From assembly GCA_035527715.1 (NCBI GenBank), contig DATKZY010000008.1, forward strand, positions 72,926 through 136,925: 64,000 bases of DNA, written 5' to 3'. The notes under the pieces were generated by a model. That model was not told where the DNA came from, searched no databases, and saw only the letters and a list, made by a program, of their open reading frames with translations. Made by a program: the position numbers and the translations under genes. This DNA comes from DSUN01 sp035527715. GTDB taxonomy: Bacteria; Planctomycetota; PUPC01; DSUN01. Of the stretch, positions 32,715-41,505 are shown piece after piece; positions within the stretch are counted from its first letter, which is position 1; every line of letters begins with the position of its first letter.

Positions 32715-33767
32715 ATGCTGTCTGTTGGCCGAAAGCCGGCGCCTGATTTCTCCCGCTTCCTGAAGGCCGTGCGGCGGGAGGGCGAGCCGGACCGCGTGCC
32801 GTTCGTCGAGTTGGGCGTGGATGCCGAGGTCATGGCGGCCGTGCAGGGAGAGCCGGCCGCCTCGGCCGAGGCGCAGGTGCGCTTCTGGCACGCGCTCGGC
32901 TACGACTACGCGAGTCTCAAGGCCAACATCCCCTGGACCCGCCGCCGCGACACCGCGCCCGACACCGCCGACCTGCCCCACGCTCAACGCGACTGGGTGA
33001 ACGCACGGTCCGCCGTCATCGCGTCGCGCGCCGACTTCGAGCGCTTCCGCTGGCCCCGGCCGCAGGACGTGGATTACCGCGACATCGAGACCGCGGTCCG
33101 CGTCGCGCCCGAGGGCCTGGGCGTCGTGGGGCGCGTGTCGGGCGTGCTCGAAAACGCGATGTTCACCCTCGGCTTCGAGGGCATGTCGTACCTGCTCGCC
33201 GACGACCCCGAGGTGGTCCGCGATACGGCCGACGCCGTGGGCGCGCTCATCCTCAACGTCGTCGAGACGATGGCCGCGATGGGCGGCGTGGGGGCGATCT
33301 TCTTCGGCGAGGACATGGGGTTCAAGACGGCCAGCATGCTCTCGCCCGCGGCGATGCGCGAGTTCATCTTCCCTTGGCATCGCCGCATCGTCGCCGCCGC
33401 ACACGCGCGGGGCAAGCCGATCCTCCTCCACTCCTGCGGCAACCTGCGGGCGCTGATGGACGACATTCTTGCGGCGGGCTGGGACGCGAAGCATTCGTTC
33501 GAGGACGTGATTCAGCCCATCGCCGAGGCGAAGGCGCTGTACGGCGACCGCATCGCGGTGCTCGGCGGCATTGACATGGACCTGTTGGGCCGCGGGAGCG
33601 AGGCGGACGTGCGGCGGCGCGTGCGCGAGGTCATTCGCGCGTGTGCTCCTGGGGGCGGCTTCGCCCTGGGCTCGGGCAACACCGTGGCCAACTACGTGCC
33701 GCTCGGCAACTACCTGGCCATGCTCGACGAGTGCTGGCGGCGCGGGCGATACCCGATCGGCTACTGA
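32715..33767 (+). CDS. Second UROD-family protein (corrinoid methyltransferase-like)
   Basis: 350 residues from ATG 32715. The segments EGEPDRVPFVELGVDAEVM and FLKAVRREG mark the N-terminus. IFFGEDMGFKTASMLSP and PILLHSCGNLRALMDDILA hold the barrel's active-site strands; HSCGN is typical of the MtaA/MtbA-like and unassigned UROD relatives rather than HemE. VLGGIDMDLLGRGS and a GFALGSGNTVANYVP end follow. The substrate is unknown. It comes 53 bases after ydbL, separated by GTGACGA-type heptads, so cotranscription is uncertain. The spacing before the ATG has no good ribosome site. Confidence 0.85.
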   Translation: MLSVGRKPAPDFSRFLKAVRREGEPDRVPFVELGVDAEVMAAVQGEPAASAEAQVRFWHALGYDYASLKANIPWTRRRDTAPDTADLPHAQRDWVNARSAVIASRADFERFRWPRPQDVDYRDIETAVRVAPEGLGVVGRVSGVLENAMFTLGFEGMSYLLADDPEVVRDTADAVGALILNVVETMAAMGGVGAIFFGEDMGFKTASMLSPAAMREFIFPWHRRIVAAAHARGKPILLHSCGNLRALMDDILAAGWDAKHSFEDVIQPIAEAKALYGDRIAVLGGIDMDLLGRGSEADVRRRVREVIRACAPGGGFALGSGNTVANYVPLGNYLAMLDECWRRGRYPIGY

Positions 33768-33840
33768 GTACGCCGCCCCGCAGACAAGGGGACAGTATCG
33801 CAGGTGCTTCGGTGTCCCGCTCCCGAAGGGAGCGCAGTGG

Positions 33841-34003
33841 GTTGCCGGCGGCTTCAGCCGCCGGACTCTGGCGCCCGAACCGCCCGAAGTCCCGAAGGGA
33901 CGGCAGAAGGAGGCTGGGGACCGCCTCGCCACGAGATTCTGCCGTCCCTTCGGGACTGGCCCTCGGGCAGCGCCCTGATCCGGCGGCTGAAGCCGCCGGC
34001 AAC
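33841..34003. repeat. Nested double palindrome between convergent genes
   Basis: This fills the 342-base gap between 33767 and 34110, which has no gene. The outer arms (33841-33865 and 33979-34003) are a perfect 25-bp inverted repeat, and the inner arms (33888-33908 and 33937-33957) a perfect 21-bp one. CCCGAAGGG hairpins flank both sides. Flanking GGGGACAG (33789) and CTTGTCCCC (34049) hint at a larger outer pair. The layout is the same as the 49-199 element, with different sequence. Confidence 0.85.
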
Positions 34004-34109
34004 CCGCTTCAGTCCCTTCGGGACTGAGGTAAGCACCGGTGTGGAGCTTCTTGTCCCCTTATCTGTGGGTCGGTGTCCTGAGAAGCGCGGACGCACACCG
34101 CAGTAGTGC

Positions 34110-34358
34110 TCAACCCTCATCTTCCTCGCGCTTGGTCATCCTGCGCGCCACCTCTGCGGCGACCCGTGCATCGCCCCAATCGGGGTGTTCCCCCCGGACC
34201 GTCGTATCGGCCTTCTGTCGGGCGGCGCGCCAGAACTCGTTGACCATCGCCATCCGCTCGGCGGGCGTCTTCCGCCGCAGCATATCGGCTGTCTCGTCGT
34301 CAATAACCTCGATCCGGTCGAGTGTGAGCGTCGAGGCTTGTCTGGGCAGGCTCCTCAT
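34110..34358 (-). CDS. Small acidic/basic protein, antitoxin-like, unknown
   Basis: 82 residues from ATG 34358, which has the strong ribosome site AGAGGAGA. The text TLDRIEVIDDETADMLRRKT then PAERMAMVNEFWRAARQ is helical. It resembles small proteins paired with PIN or addiction modules (a PAERM-type helix plus a DARVAAEVARRMTKREEDEG tail), but no toxin gene is adjacent. It lies 19 bases downstream of the glycosyltransferase gene on the same strand. I assign no function. Confidence 0.65.
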   Translation of the reverse strand: MRSLPRQASTLTLDRIEVIDDETADMLRRKTPAERMAMVNEFWRAARQKADTTVRGEHPDWGDARVAAEVARRMTKREEDEG

Positions 34359-34377
34359 TGGTTCTCCTCTTGCTTCC

Positions 34378-35283
34378 TCAGCATGTGTCTGAGCCACATG
34401 GGTGCCGATGGGCGGGACGGTATAGGAGGGCGCCCAGTGCGAGCGCGAGGTCGCCCAGGGCGGCGGCGGCGCGGAGGGCGGGGTCGCGGCGAAAGGGGGA
34501 GGCGAGGAGCTTGAGGGGCGAGAGGCAGAGGCGCTTCAGGTGGGCGGGCCAGCCGCGGCGGCCGTCGTGCTTGAGGCGGAAATGGGCCTCGCCCCTCCCC
34601 CGCTGCCAGCTCTGGCGCAGGAACGGCCCGAGGCGATAGTCGCGCAGGTGGACGACGGCCACGGGGATGTAGAGCAGCCGGCCGCCGGCCCGGGTGAGCC
34701 GGAGCTTGAGGTCGGCGTCCTCGCCCCACACGAAGGGCGGGAAGCTCTCGTCGAAGCCGCCGGCCTCCAGAAGCGCGGCGCGGCGGTACGACATGTTGTT
34801 CGTGCCGCCGGCCGGGCAGTCGAAGCCGCCGAGGGCCTCCTCGTCGCCTGCGCCGTAAACGCAGCGCGCCACGTGGTCTTCGAGCCGGGCGACGGCGCGG
34901 GTGCGAAGCACCTCGGGCGGGGCGACGAGGCGGCCGCCCACGCCCACGACCTCGGGGTGACGGGCATAGCCGTCGGCCAGGCGCTCCAGCCAGTCGGGCG
35001 GCACGAGGCAATCGTCGTCGGTGAAGGCCACGATGTCGCCCGTGGCCTCGCGGATGCCAAGGTTGCGTGCGGCGGCGACGCCGCGGTTGGGCTGGCGGAG
35101 GCAGCGGACGCCTGGCCGCCTGGCCAACTCGGCGCCCAGGGTCTCCGTGCCATCGGTCGAGCCGTCGTCCACCAGGATCAGCTCGAAGCAGTCGGGGGGC
35201 AGGGTCTGAGCGAGGATGGCCTCGGCCACCCGCTCGAGCAGGGAGCAGCGATTGTGGGTCGCGACGACGACGGAGAGCTTCAC
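34378..35283 (-). CDS. Family 2 glycosyltransferase (GT-A fold)
   Basis: 301 residues from GTG 35283 (KLSVVVATHNRCSLLERV); a GTG five codons upstream is an alternative. The nucleotide-binding Asp pair is ELILVDDGSTDGT, the metal motif FTDDDC, and the acceptor region FVWGEDADLKLRL contains the catalytic ED. Two weak hydrophobic segments near the C-terminus (ALGDLALALGALLY) suggest membrane association. It probably transfers a sugar to a lipid or surface glycan. Palindromes with CTAGAGGATC ends lie upstream, so the promoter is not evident. Confidence 0.9.
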   Translation of the reverse strand: MKLSVVVATHNRCSLLERVAEAILAQTLPPDCFELILVDDGSTDGTETLGAELARRPGVRCLRQPNRGVAAARNLGIREATGDIVAFTDDDCLVPPDWLERLADGYARHPEVVGVGGRLVAPPEVLRTRAVARLEDHVARCVYGAGDEEALGGFDCPAGGTNNMSYRRAALLEAGGFDESFPPFVWGEDADLKLRLTRAGGRLLYIPVAVVHLRDYRLGPFLRQSWQRGRGEAHFRLKHDGRRGWPAHLKRLCLSPLKLLASPFRRDPALRAAAALGDLALALGALLYRPAHRHPCGSDTC

Positions 35284-35305
35284 GGCGCCCCCTGCCACTC
35301 GGGCG

Positions 35306-35446
35306 CTAGAGGATCAACACCCGGGGCGATCCGCGTGATCTTCTAGTGGCCTGCCGCCGCAAGTCCTTCTCCTGCAAGAGCTTGAGGTGCCTCACTAGAG
35401 GATCAAACACTGAGAGGGAGAGGTTGATCCTCTAGTGATCCTCTAG
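35306..35446. repeat. Two CTAGAGGATC palindromes plus a direct repeat
   Basis: A first hairpin pairs 35306-35316 with 35336-35346 (10 of 11). A second pairs 35393-35406 with 35424-35437 (14 of 14). A third copy of GATCCTCTAG follows at 35437-35446. The CTAG ends recall those around the element at 22654-22763. The stretch separates the lipoprotein gene from the glycosyltransferase gene. Confidence 0.75.
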
Positions 35447-35468
35447 GAGCCTTAGGCGCAGCGGGGGC

Positions 35469-36014
35469 CTACTCCTCCAACTGCCCGCGAATGGTGACGG
35501 CGACCTTGACGAGGGCCTGCTTGTCCTGGTCGAAGAGCAGGTAGACCTTCAGCCAGCGGGTGACGAGGTGCGAGTGGGAGGGCAAGGTGTCCACGTCGCC
35601 CTCGAGCACCAGGTGGCGGGCGTCCTTGTGGCAGGCGACGGGCCGGAAGGCCACCGTGTCGAGGGGCGGCACGCGGCGGTACTGCTGCATCTCCTTGCGC
35701 GCCCAGCGCGAGAGCTCGCGGGCCTTCGCGGGGGTGATGAGCCGCTCGATGGCGGGCCGCTCCGCCGCCCAGTCGGCCGCGGCCTTCGCCGCGTCGGCGG
35801 CGAACTCGTCGGGCCGGCACGGCGTGCCGCGGTCGAAGCCGGGGAGGGGCTCCATCTCGGGCACCATGGCCACCGGCACACTGGGCTCAGGCGGCTTGCC
35901 CCCGAGCAACGCGCAGCCGCCGAGCCACATCGCGGCAAGCGCCAGCCCGACGACGGCAATCCGGAATCCGGAACCCGGGGTGTGGAATCTCTTCACTCGT
36001 CCTTCCCTTCTCAT
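35469..36014 (-). CDS. Putative lipoprotein of unknown function
   Basis: 181 residues. ATG 36014 overlaps the stop of the upstream membrane-protein gene as ATGA, which supports this start; a GTG at 35996 with AAGGGAAGG upstream is an alternative. The signal ends in the lipobox LGGCALLGG. The mature protein is proline-rich at first (KPPEPSVPVAMVPEMEPLPG), then has a helical and a beta part (LITPAKARELSRWARKEMQQ; RHLVLEGDVDTLP; TRWLKVYLLFDQ). I do not recognise the family. Confidence 0.7.
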   Translation of the reverse strand: MRREGRVKRFHTPGSGFRIAVVGLALAAMWLGGCALLGGKPPEPSVPVAMVPEMEPLPGFDRGTPCRPDEFAADAAKAAADWAAERPAIERLITPAKARELSRWARKEMQQYRRVPPLDTVAFRPVACHKDARHLVLEGDVDTLPSHSHLVTRWLKVYLLFDQDKQALVKVAVTIRGQLEE

Positions 36015-36328
36015 GGCACCAGGAGGAACCGCAGTGCCCAGAAGCACGCGAGGATCACGTTGAACAGCACGGCCATGCCGAAGAGGCCCTGCCCGCCGCC
36101 GCGCCAGACGACGCGTCCGAGCCCCACCAGGCCCGCCACGGCCGACGCCGCGAGCGCCGCGACCCGGAAGCGCACCATCGGCTGGTCCCAGAGCTGGGGC
36201 GCGCCGTCCTCCGGCTCCTTCATCAGCACGTAGACCGTGGCCAGCGCCGCGACGGCCAGGCACACCCACACGAGGCCCTCGGCCATCGGCAACTCGGCGC
36301 CTGCCCCGCTCTCCTTGCCCTTGCTCAC
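36011..36328 (-). CDS. Small three-helix membrane protein
   Basis: 105 residues from GTG 36328, which has GAGAAGGGA upstream; a GTG six codons earlier has no ribosome site. Hydrophobic segments are at about 16-36, 55-75 and 85-104. No motif is recognised. It overlaps the lipoprotein gene by four bases and follows the DegT aminotransferase gene by 62 bases, so the three genes probably form one transcript from the ceramidase-like gene onward. Confidence 0.65.
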   Translation of the reverse strand: MSKGKESGAGAELPMAEGLVWVCLAVAALATVYVLMKEPEDGAPQLWDQPMVRFRVAALAASAVAGLVGLGRVVWRGGGQGLFGMAVLFNVILACFWALRFLLVP

Positions 36329-36390
36329 CGCGCGTCCCTTCTCCACAGGAATGCGAACCGCCCCTCATGATAGCGGAACGCGGCCCGCTG

Positions 36391-37596
36391 TCAACCGCGC
36401 TCGCGGCGGAGCCGCTCGACGGCCTCGATGACGGCGGCGGCGGTGTACTCGTTCAGCTCCTCGGACATCAGGGGGTGGAGGGCGACGCACAGGATGCGTC
36501 CGCCCAGCTCCTCGGAGCGCGGGAGCACCTGGCCAGCCGTCCGCTCGCGGAGGAAGGGGTGCGAGAGGTAGCTCGGCGCGTTGGCCACCACGCACCCCAC
36601 GCCGTAGTCCTGGTCGAGGAGGGCGATGAGGCGGTCGCGCTGCGCCCCCGCCCACTCGCGGGGCACCAGCAGCGTGTAGAGGTAGAACGTGTGGTCGTAG
36701 CCCGGCGGCTCGAGGGGCAGGGTCAGCTCGGGCACGCCGTCGAGGAGCCGCGAGCGCTGGCGGGCCAGCTCCCTGCGGCGGGCGAGCATCGCGTCGAGTC
36801 GGCGGAGCTGCACGAGCCCCACGGCGGCCTGGGGCTTGGTGAGCTTGAAGCTCGAGCCCCAGCCGGCCCCGCCCCACTGGCGCAGGGCGCGGAGGCGTTC
36901 GGCCAGGGCCGCGTCATCCGTCGTCACCATGCCGCCCTCCCCCAGCGTCGTCATCAGCTTCATCGTGTGGAAGCTGAAGACCGTGCACCAGCCGCGCTTG
37001 CCGATCTTCGTCCCCTTGTAGCCCCCGCCGCAGGCTCTCGCGGCGTCGCCAATCACCTTGGGCGGGCCGTGCTTCGGGTGCGGGTGCCGCTCGGCCACGG
37101 CCAGCAGCGCGTCCACGTCGGCCGACAGCCCGTTCATGTGCGTCGGCAGGATCGCCCGCGTCTTCGGCGTGATCCGGCGCTCGACGTCGGCGGGGTCGGC
37201 GCAGAAGGTCCGTTCGTCCACGTCGCAGAACACGACGCTGCCGCGCTGGCCCAGGACGGCCAGCGCGGACGCCTTGAAGTTCACGGTGGGCACGATCACC
37301 TCGTCGCCGGGCTCGAGGTCGAGGCACCTCGCCGCCAGGTCGAGGCCCACGCTCGCCGTCGAGAGCGACACGGCGAACTCCGTGCCGCAGTAGCGCGCGA
37401 ACGCCTCCTCGAAGCCCGTGATCTCCTTCACGATGAACCCGAAGCCCACGTTGGGGTCCATCGAATCGCGGATGGCCTTCACCGTGGCCTCGATCTCCTC
37501 CTCGGTGTAGTAGCCGCCGAGTTGCGGCTCGCCCTTCCAGGCCACGGCCGGCTTCCCCCGGCCCAGGACTTCCTTGCGGCGTGCGGCATCAATCAT
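36391..37596 (-). CDS. DegT/DnrJ/EryC1/StrS-family PLP aminotransferase
   Basis: 401 residues from ATG 37596. The fold-type I sugar aminotransferase pattern is clear: TEEEIEATVKAIRDS start, STASVGLDLAARCL cofactor loop, EVIVPTVNF, ILPTHMNGLSADVDAL, and PLP-binding lysine K213 in FSFHTMKLMTTLGEGG, with D184 pairing the pyridine nitrogen. Such enzymes aminate keto-sugars or keto-inositols. The Gfo/Idh gene ends 20 bases upstream. Exported Gfo/Idh proteins and a cytoplasmic aminotransferase need not share a pathway, but the spacing implies co-expression. The substrate is unknown. Confidence 0.9.
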   Translation of the reverse strand: MIDAARRKEVLGRGKPAVAWKGEPQLGGYYTEEEIEATVKAIRDSMDPNVGFGFIVKEITGFEEAFARYCGTEFAVSLSTASVGLDLAARCLDLEPGDEVIVPTVNFKASALAVLGQRGSVVFCDVDERTFCADPADVERRITPKTRAILPTHMNGLSADVDALLAVAERHPHPKHGPPKVIGDAARACGGGYKGTKIGKRGWCTVFSFHTMKLMTTLGEGGMVTTDDAALAERLRALRQWGGAGWGSSFKLTKPQAAVGLVQLRRLDAMLARRRELARQRSRLLDGVPELTLPLEPPGYDHTFYLYTLLVPREWAGAQRDRLIALLDQDYGVGCVVANAPSYLSHPFLRERTAGQVLPRSEELGGRILCVALHPLMSEELNEYTAAAVIEAVERLRRERG

Positions 37597-37615
37597 GACC
37601 GTGCTCCATTTCGTC

Positions 37616-38914
37616 CTATATCCGCCAGGGTTCGCGCATGGCCCGCGACAGGTAGCGCGATGCCTCGGCTCCCCCGGTAAGCGCCTCTTTCAGCGGGTCC
37701 CACGTGATCTTCCGCCCCGTCCGAACGGCGATCTCCGAGAGGTGTGCGATGCTGTCGGAGCAGACGGCGTCGTCAATGGGGCTGACCGATGTGCGGCGCG
37801 TCTTGACGCACTCGATGAAGTGCTGCTCGTGGTTGTTGCTCACCGGCAGGCGGCGGCCGGCGTGTCCCCGCGATGATTCGACGAGGAGCCGGGTCTGTTC
37901 GTCCGCCAGGCCCCCGTAGCGGAGGGACACCTGGCCCTCGGAGCCGACGAAGCGCGTGAGCTCGCCGCCCCCGCGGAAGCTCATCCTGACCCCATTGCGG
38001 AACTGCACCCGCACGTCCCAGTCCGTCACCACGTCGTGGTCGCTCTCGGTGGCGATGGTGCCGGTGCCCTCGATCTCCCACGGGCCGGCCAGGTGGGTGT
38101 CGAATCCCCACTGGAGCAGGTCGAGCAGGTGCGCGGCCCAGTTGTTGATCCAGCCCGCGCAGTAGTCGCGGACGTAGTACCAGGGGAAGGGATAGGCTCC
38201 CTCCATCGGCAGGACCGTGAAGGGCCGCCAGGGGGCCGGGCCGAGCCACAGGTCGTAGTCCAGCCCCGCAGGCACCGGCTGCGGGGGCCTGGCGGGGTTG
38301 CGCTTGGGGAGGAGCGGGACGTGGACGTGAATCTCGCGCAGCTCGCCGATCCGCCCGTTGCGCACGAGCTCGCAGGCGGCGCGGCAACTGGCGGCGGAGC
38401 GCGATTCGGCGCCGTACTGGAACACGCGGGCCGTGCGCCTCACCGCGTCGCGGCACGCCAGGTCCTCGGCCAGGCTGATGCCGAGCGGCTTCTCGACGTG
38501 CACGTCCTTGCCCGCCTCCATCGCCGCGATGGCCATGGGCACGTGCCAGTGGTCGGGCGCGGCGATGCCCACCGCGTCAACGTCGTCTCGCGCGAGAAGC
38601 TCCCGGAAATCCACGTAGGCCCGGCAATCCCTGGTCCCGTAGCGGTTGTCCACGGCCGCCTTGGCCAGGTCGCGGTTCTTCGCCCACACGTCGCACACGG
38701 CGACCACCCGGGCATCGGGGCAGCCCAGGAGCATGGGCAGATTGGCCTTCAGCCCTTGCCACCCGGTGCCGATGTAGCCCACCCCCACGCGCTCGCTCGG
38801 CGCCGCCGGGCCTCCTCCGAAGACGGAGGCAGGAACGACGCATGGAGCGGCCGCCACGGCCGCAGCCGCCCCCAGGAATCCCCGCCGCGTCGGACGCTTC
38901 TGCTCTCGTCCCAC
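37616..38914 (-). CDS. Exported Gfo/Idh/MocA-family oxidoreductase (Tat signal)
   Basis: 432 residues from GTG 38914 after AAGGAGAG. A twin-arginine signal (PTRRGFLGAAAAVAAAP) directs export of the folded, cofactor-loaded enzyme. The Rossmann nucleotide site is VGVGYIGTGWQG; the family catalytic Lys lies in DVHVEKPLG. The second domain includes YDLWLGPAPWRPF and NWAAHLLDLLQWG, typical of planctomycete paralogs. The enzyme probably oxidises or reduces a sugar with bound NAD(P), as in glucose-fructose oxidoreductase. It sits 20 bases behind the ceramidase-like gene. Confidence 0.9.
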   Translation of the reverse strand: MGREQKRPTRRGFLGAAAAVAAAPCVVPASVFGGGPAAPSERVGVGYIGTGWQGLKANLPMLLGCPDARVVAVCDVWAKNRDLAKAAVDNRYGTRDCRAYVDFRELLARDDVDAVGIAAPDHWHVPMAIAAMEAGKDVHVEKPLGISLAEDLACRDAVRRTARVFQYGAESRSAASCRAACELVRNGRIGELREIHVHVPLLPKRNPARPPQPVPAGLDYDLWLGPAPWRPFTVLPMEGAYPFPWYYVRDYCAGWINNWAAHLLDLLQWGFDTHLAGPWEIEGTGTIATESDHDVVTDWDVRVQFRNGVRMSFRGGGELTRFVGSEGQVSLRYGGLADEQTRLLVESSRGHAGRRLPVSNNHEQHFIECVKTRRTSVSPIDDAVCSDSIAHLSEIAVRTGRKITWDPLKEALTGGAEASRYLSRAMREPWRI

Positions 38915-38934
38915 AGCCGTCTCTCCTTGCCCCC

Positions 38935-40311
38935 TCAGGGCCACAGGGCGTTGATGCGCTTGAGGCATTCGTCCACGAACACACGGCCGCCCTGGGGGCC
39001 GACGAGGAACTTCTCGGCGCTGTAGCCGCCCCCACGCACTGCCCGAGCGGTCGGCAGGTACCCGCTTTTCTGGCACGACAACTGCACCACGAGCGTCAGC
39101 ACGGCCTTGCTGCGGGCCTGGAGCCGCATCCCATAGTCCACGAACAACTCGAAGGGATTGGTCGCCACGGCCACGTTGCCGAGGCGCACGACGTGGAATT
39201 CCGCGGGCTTCACCGAATCGCACGGGTAGAACGGCGGCGCCGGCGGCTCGGCGGTCGGGAGGTCCACGCGGGCGACCGTGTGCTTGAAGGCCGGGTTCAT
39301 CTGGATGTCCTTCTGCGCGCATGGCAGTGCGCGGTCCACCCCGTCGGTGATGCGCCGCGCGATTTCCCGCCGCCACGAGATGCCCTTGCGTCGTGCCATG
39401 GCGGCCTCGGCGCGGTGGCGGAAGAGGCCCTGGGTGTAGATGTCGCCCGCCGCGCCGCATTGGGGGAAGACGAAGACGTCCTTGGAATGCCGCGCGGCCA
39501 TCTCGTCGCGGACGTCGTGCCAGAAGTCGGCCGAGATCCGGTTTCCGCCCTGCTCGGCCTGGGCGGGACAGGCCACGTTGACGACCAGCCCCGTGAGCTT
39601 CCGCGCACTGTCCCAGAAGAACAGCAGCCCCAGGCCGTGGTCCTCGACGCCCTCCACGCAGTCGAACTCCGCGGTGTTGACCGGCCCGAGCATCTTCGCA
39701 GTGCCGTCGAAGTAGACGAACCTGCGGTTGAACCCCACGACCGCCTGGTCGAGCGCCCAGCTCACACCGCCGGGCTTTCGCTCCTTCCAGGCTTTCGCCG
39801 CCGCCTCGGCGAGGCGCTCGATCAGGAACTTGCCATACTCGTCGCCCGTCATCACCCCGCGGGCCTGCTCCTCGGCGGTCACGTCGTGCGTGCTGCCGAA
39901 CACGCCCGATTGCTGAAGCGGCCCCTGGTGAGTGTGGGTGGCGTTGAGAAACAGCTTATCGGAATCGAAATCGGGGAGGCGCTCCTTGAGGATCTTCTTG
40001 ACGCCCTCCTGGGTCACCCTGTGAATTGCGAGGAGGTCGCACGAGACCATGATCGCCTGCTCGGCGACGGCGCCGTTCGGCCCGATGCCCTCGAGGGCGA
40101 GCGCTGTGGCGGTCAGCGGGTCGCGCACTCCGGCGGAGACCCTCTTCTGGAAGAACCCCACGATGGCCACGGGCTTGGCGGGCGTGATGTCCGTTGCGGC
40201 CCAACCGATCCGAAGCCCGGGCGTTCCCACGTCGCCCGCACTCGCGATGGTGGCCATCATCACGCAGAGGATGACGCCAGCCATCCCCAAGGCCATCTGG
40301 GGTGCTTCCAT
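38935..40311 (-). CDS. Exported neutral-ceramidase-like protein
   Basis: 458 residues from ATG 40311 after GAGAGG. Signal peptide MALGMAGVILCVMMATIASA. The neutral/alkaline non-lysosomal ceramidase N-terminal pattern is visible: IGWAATDITPAKPVAIVGFF, VSCDLLAIHR, NATHTHQGP (zinc-binding histidines) and VFVFPQCGAAGD. Bacterial members outside the true ceramidases are common in Planctomycetota, with unknown amide substrates. The C-terminal immunoglobulin-like domain of ceramidase is missing. It heads a minus-strand operon with the Gfo/Idh, DegT and small envelope genes. Confidence 0.8.
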   Translation of the reverse strand: MEAPQMALGMAGVILCVMMATIASAGDVGTPGLRIGWAATDITPAKPVAIVGFFQKRVSAGVRDPLTATALALEGIGPNGAVAEQAIMVSCDLLAIHRVTQEGVKKILKERLPDFDSDKLFLNATHTHQGPLQQSGVFGSTHDVTAEEQARGVMTGDEYGKFLIERLAEAAAKAWKERKPGGVSWALDQAVVGFNRRFVYFDGTAKMLGPVNTAEFDCVEGVEDHGLGLLFFWDSARKLTGLVVNVACPAQAEQGGNRISADFWHDVRDEMAARHSKDVFVFPQCGAAGDIYTQGLFRHRAEAAMARRKGISWRREIARRITDGVDRALPCAQKDIQMNPAFKHTVARVDLPTAEPPAPPFYPCDSVKPAEFHVVRLGNVAVATNPFELFVDYGMRLQARSKAVLTLVVQLSCQKSGYLPTARAVRGGGYSAEKFLVGPQGGRVFVDECLKRINALWP

Positions 40312-40365
40312 ACTACCTCTCCTCACAGTCCGCGGGCTGATCCCCGGCCGGGCCGATGTGTTTGG

Positions 40366-40394
40366 AGTGTACACGGCGCAGCGGGCCGGTGCAA
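40366..40394 (-). promoter_or_regulatory. Promoter of the ceramidase-like operon
   Basis: Minus-strand TTGCAC (40394-40389) and TACACT (40371-40366) with a 17-base spacer; leader of about 48 bases. Confidence 0.55.
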
Positions 40395-40411
40395 CACGGG
40401 CTGGTGCGAGC

Positions 40412-40440
40412 TTGCGTTTGCCGGGGCGCGTCGCTATCAT
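40412..40440 (+). promoter_or_regulatory. Promoter of the dehydrogenase-propeller pair
   Basis: TTGCGT (40412-40417) and TATCAT (40435-40440) with a 17-base spacer, divergent from the ceramidase promoter 18 bases away; a shared operator between them is possible. Confidence 0.55.
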
Positions 40441-40470
40441 TGCCGCCGGCCCTGAAGCAAGGAGAACCCG

Positions 40471-41505
40471 ATGCGCAAGGTGGCAGCGATTGACGGCCGC
40501 GGGCAGTTCGCGGTGATCGAGGAGCCCATCCCCAAGCCGAAGCCGGGCGAGGTGCTCATCGAGGTCGCCGCATCGCTCGTCAGCCCAGGCACCGAGCTGG
40601 GCGGGGTGCCGAATCGGCGGAAGAACCCGAGCGACGCGCCGCCAAGACCCTTCGGCTATCAGAACGCCGGCACGATCATCCAGCTCGGCGAGGGCGTGAC
40701 GCGGTTCCGGGTCGGCGACCGCGTGGCGACGATGGGCGGCGGCTTCGCACTCCACGCGACCCACTCGATCGCGCCCGTGAACCTCACGGTGCCGATCCCC
40801 GAGGGCGTGTCGTTCGAGGAGGCCGCCTTCTGCCACCTCGCGGCCACCGCGCTCCACTGCATCCGCCGCGCCGAGCCGCGGTTCGGCGAGAACTTCGCGG
40901 TCTGCGGACTCGGCGTCGTGGGCCAGCTCTGCGTGCAGTTCGCGAAGCTCAGCGGCACCCACGTCGTCGGCCTCGACCGCTTCCCGAAGCGGCTCGAGAT
41001 CGCCAGGGCCACAGGCGCCGACGCGGTCTTCAACGTCGCCGAGGGGAATCCCGTGCCGCGCGTGGTGGAGTTCTGCCGCGGGCACGGCCTCGACTGCGGC
41101 ATCATCGCCTTCGGCGGCGACGGGACCGAGGCGGTCCGGCAGCTCTACGAGATGATGCGGCCCGCGCCCGACGGCCACCGCTGGGGCCGCATCGTCTCCG
41201 TCGGCGGGGCAAAGGTCGCCCTCGGCCTCGCCGCCGACCTGGGGAACGTGGACATCCGCAGTTCCGCGCGCCCCGGCCCCGGCTACCACGACGACGCCTG
41301 GGAGCACGGCGCCGACTATCCGCCTGTCTTCGTGCCCTGGACGACTCAGCGGAACCTCGAGGAGAGTCTCCGCGCGATGGCCGAAGGCGCGCTGCGCGTC
41401 AAGCCCCTCGTCACCGACGTCGTGCCCCTCGCCCAGGCCCCCGCGGCCTGCGAGAAACTCGTCTCCCAGCCGGCCGAGACCATCGGAGTAGTGCTCAAGC
41501 CATGA
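40471..41505 (+). CDS. Medium-chain (zinc-type) alcohol/polyol dehydrogenase-like protein
   Basis: 344 residues from ATG 40471 (CAAGGAGAA upstream). The GroES-like half has PKPKPGEVLIEVAASLVSPG; the SPGTEL segment replaces the usual catalytic Cys loop, and the four structural-zinc cysteines are absent. The nucleotide half has FAVCGLGVVGQLCVQFAK. It belongs to the branch related to bi-domain oxidoreductases and sorbitol/threonine dehydrogenase relatives that often sits near Gfo/Idh genes. Metal use is doubtful. It overlaps the next gene as ATGA. Divergent expression with the Gfo/Idh-DegT operon suggests a linked sugar pathway. Confidence 0.85.
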   Translation: MRKVAAIDGRGQFAVIEEPIPKPKPGEVLIEVAASLVSPGTELGGVPNRRKNPSDAPPRPFGYQNAGTIIQLGEGVTRFRVGDRVATMGGGFALHATHSIAPVNLTVPIPEGVSFEEAAFCHLAATALHCIRRAEPRFGENFAVCGLGVVGQLCVQFAKLSGTHVVGLDRFPKRLEIARATGADAVFNVAEGNPVPRVVEFCRGHGLDCGIIAFGGDGTEAVRQLYEMMRPAPDGHRWGRIVSVGGAKVALGLAADLGNVDIRSSARPGPGYHDDAWEHGADYPPVFVPWTTQRNLEESLRAMAEGALRVKPLVTDVVPLAQAPAACEKLVSQPAETIGVVLKP

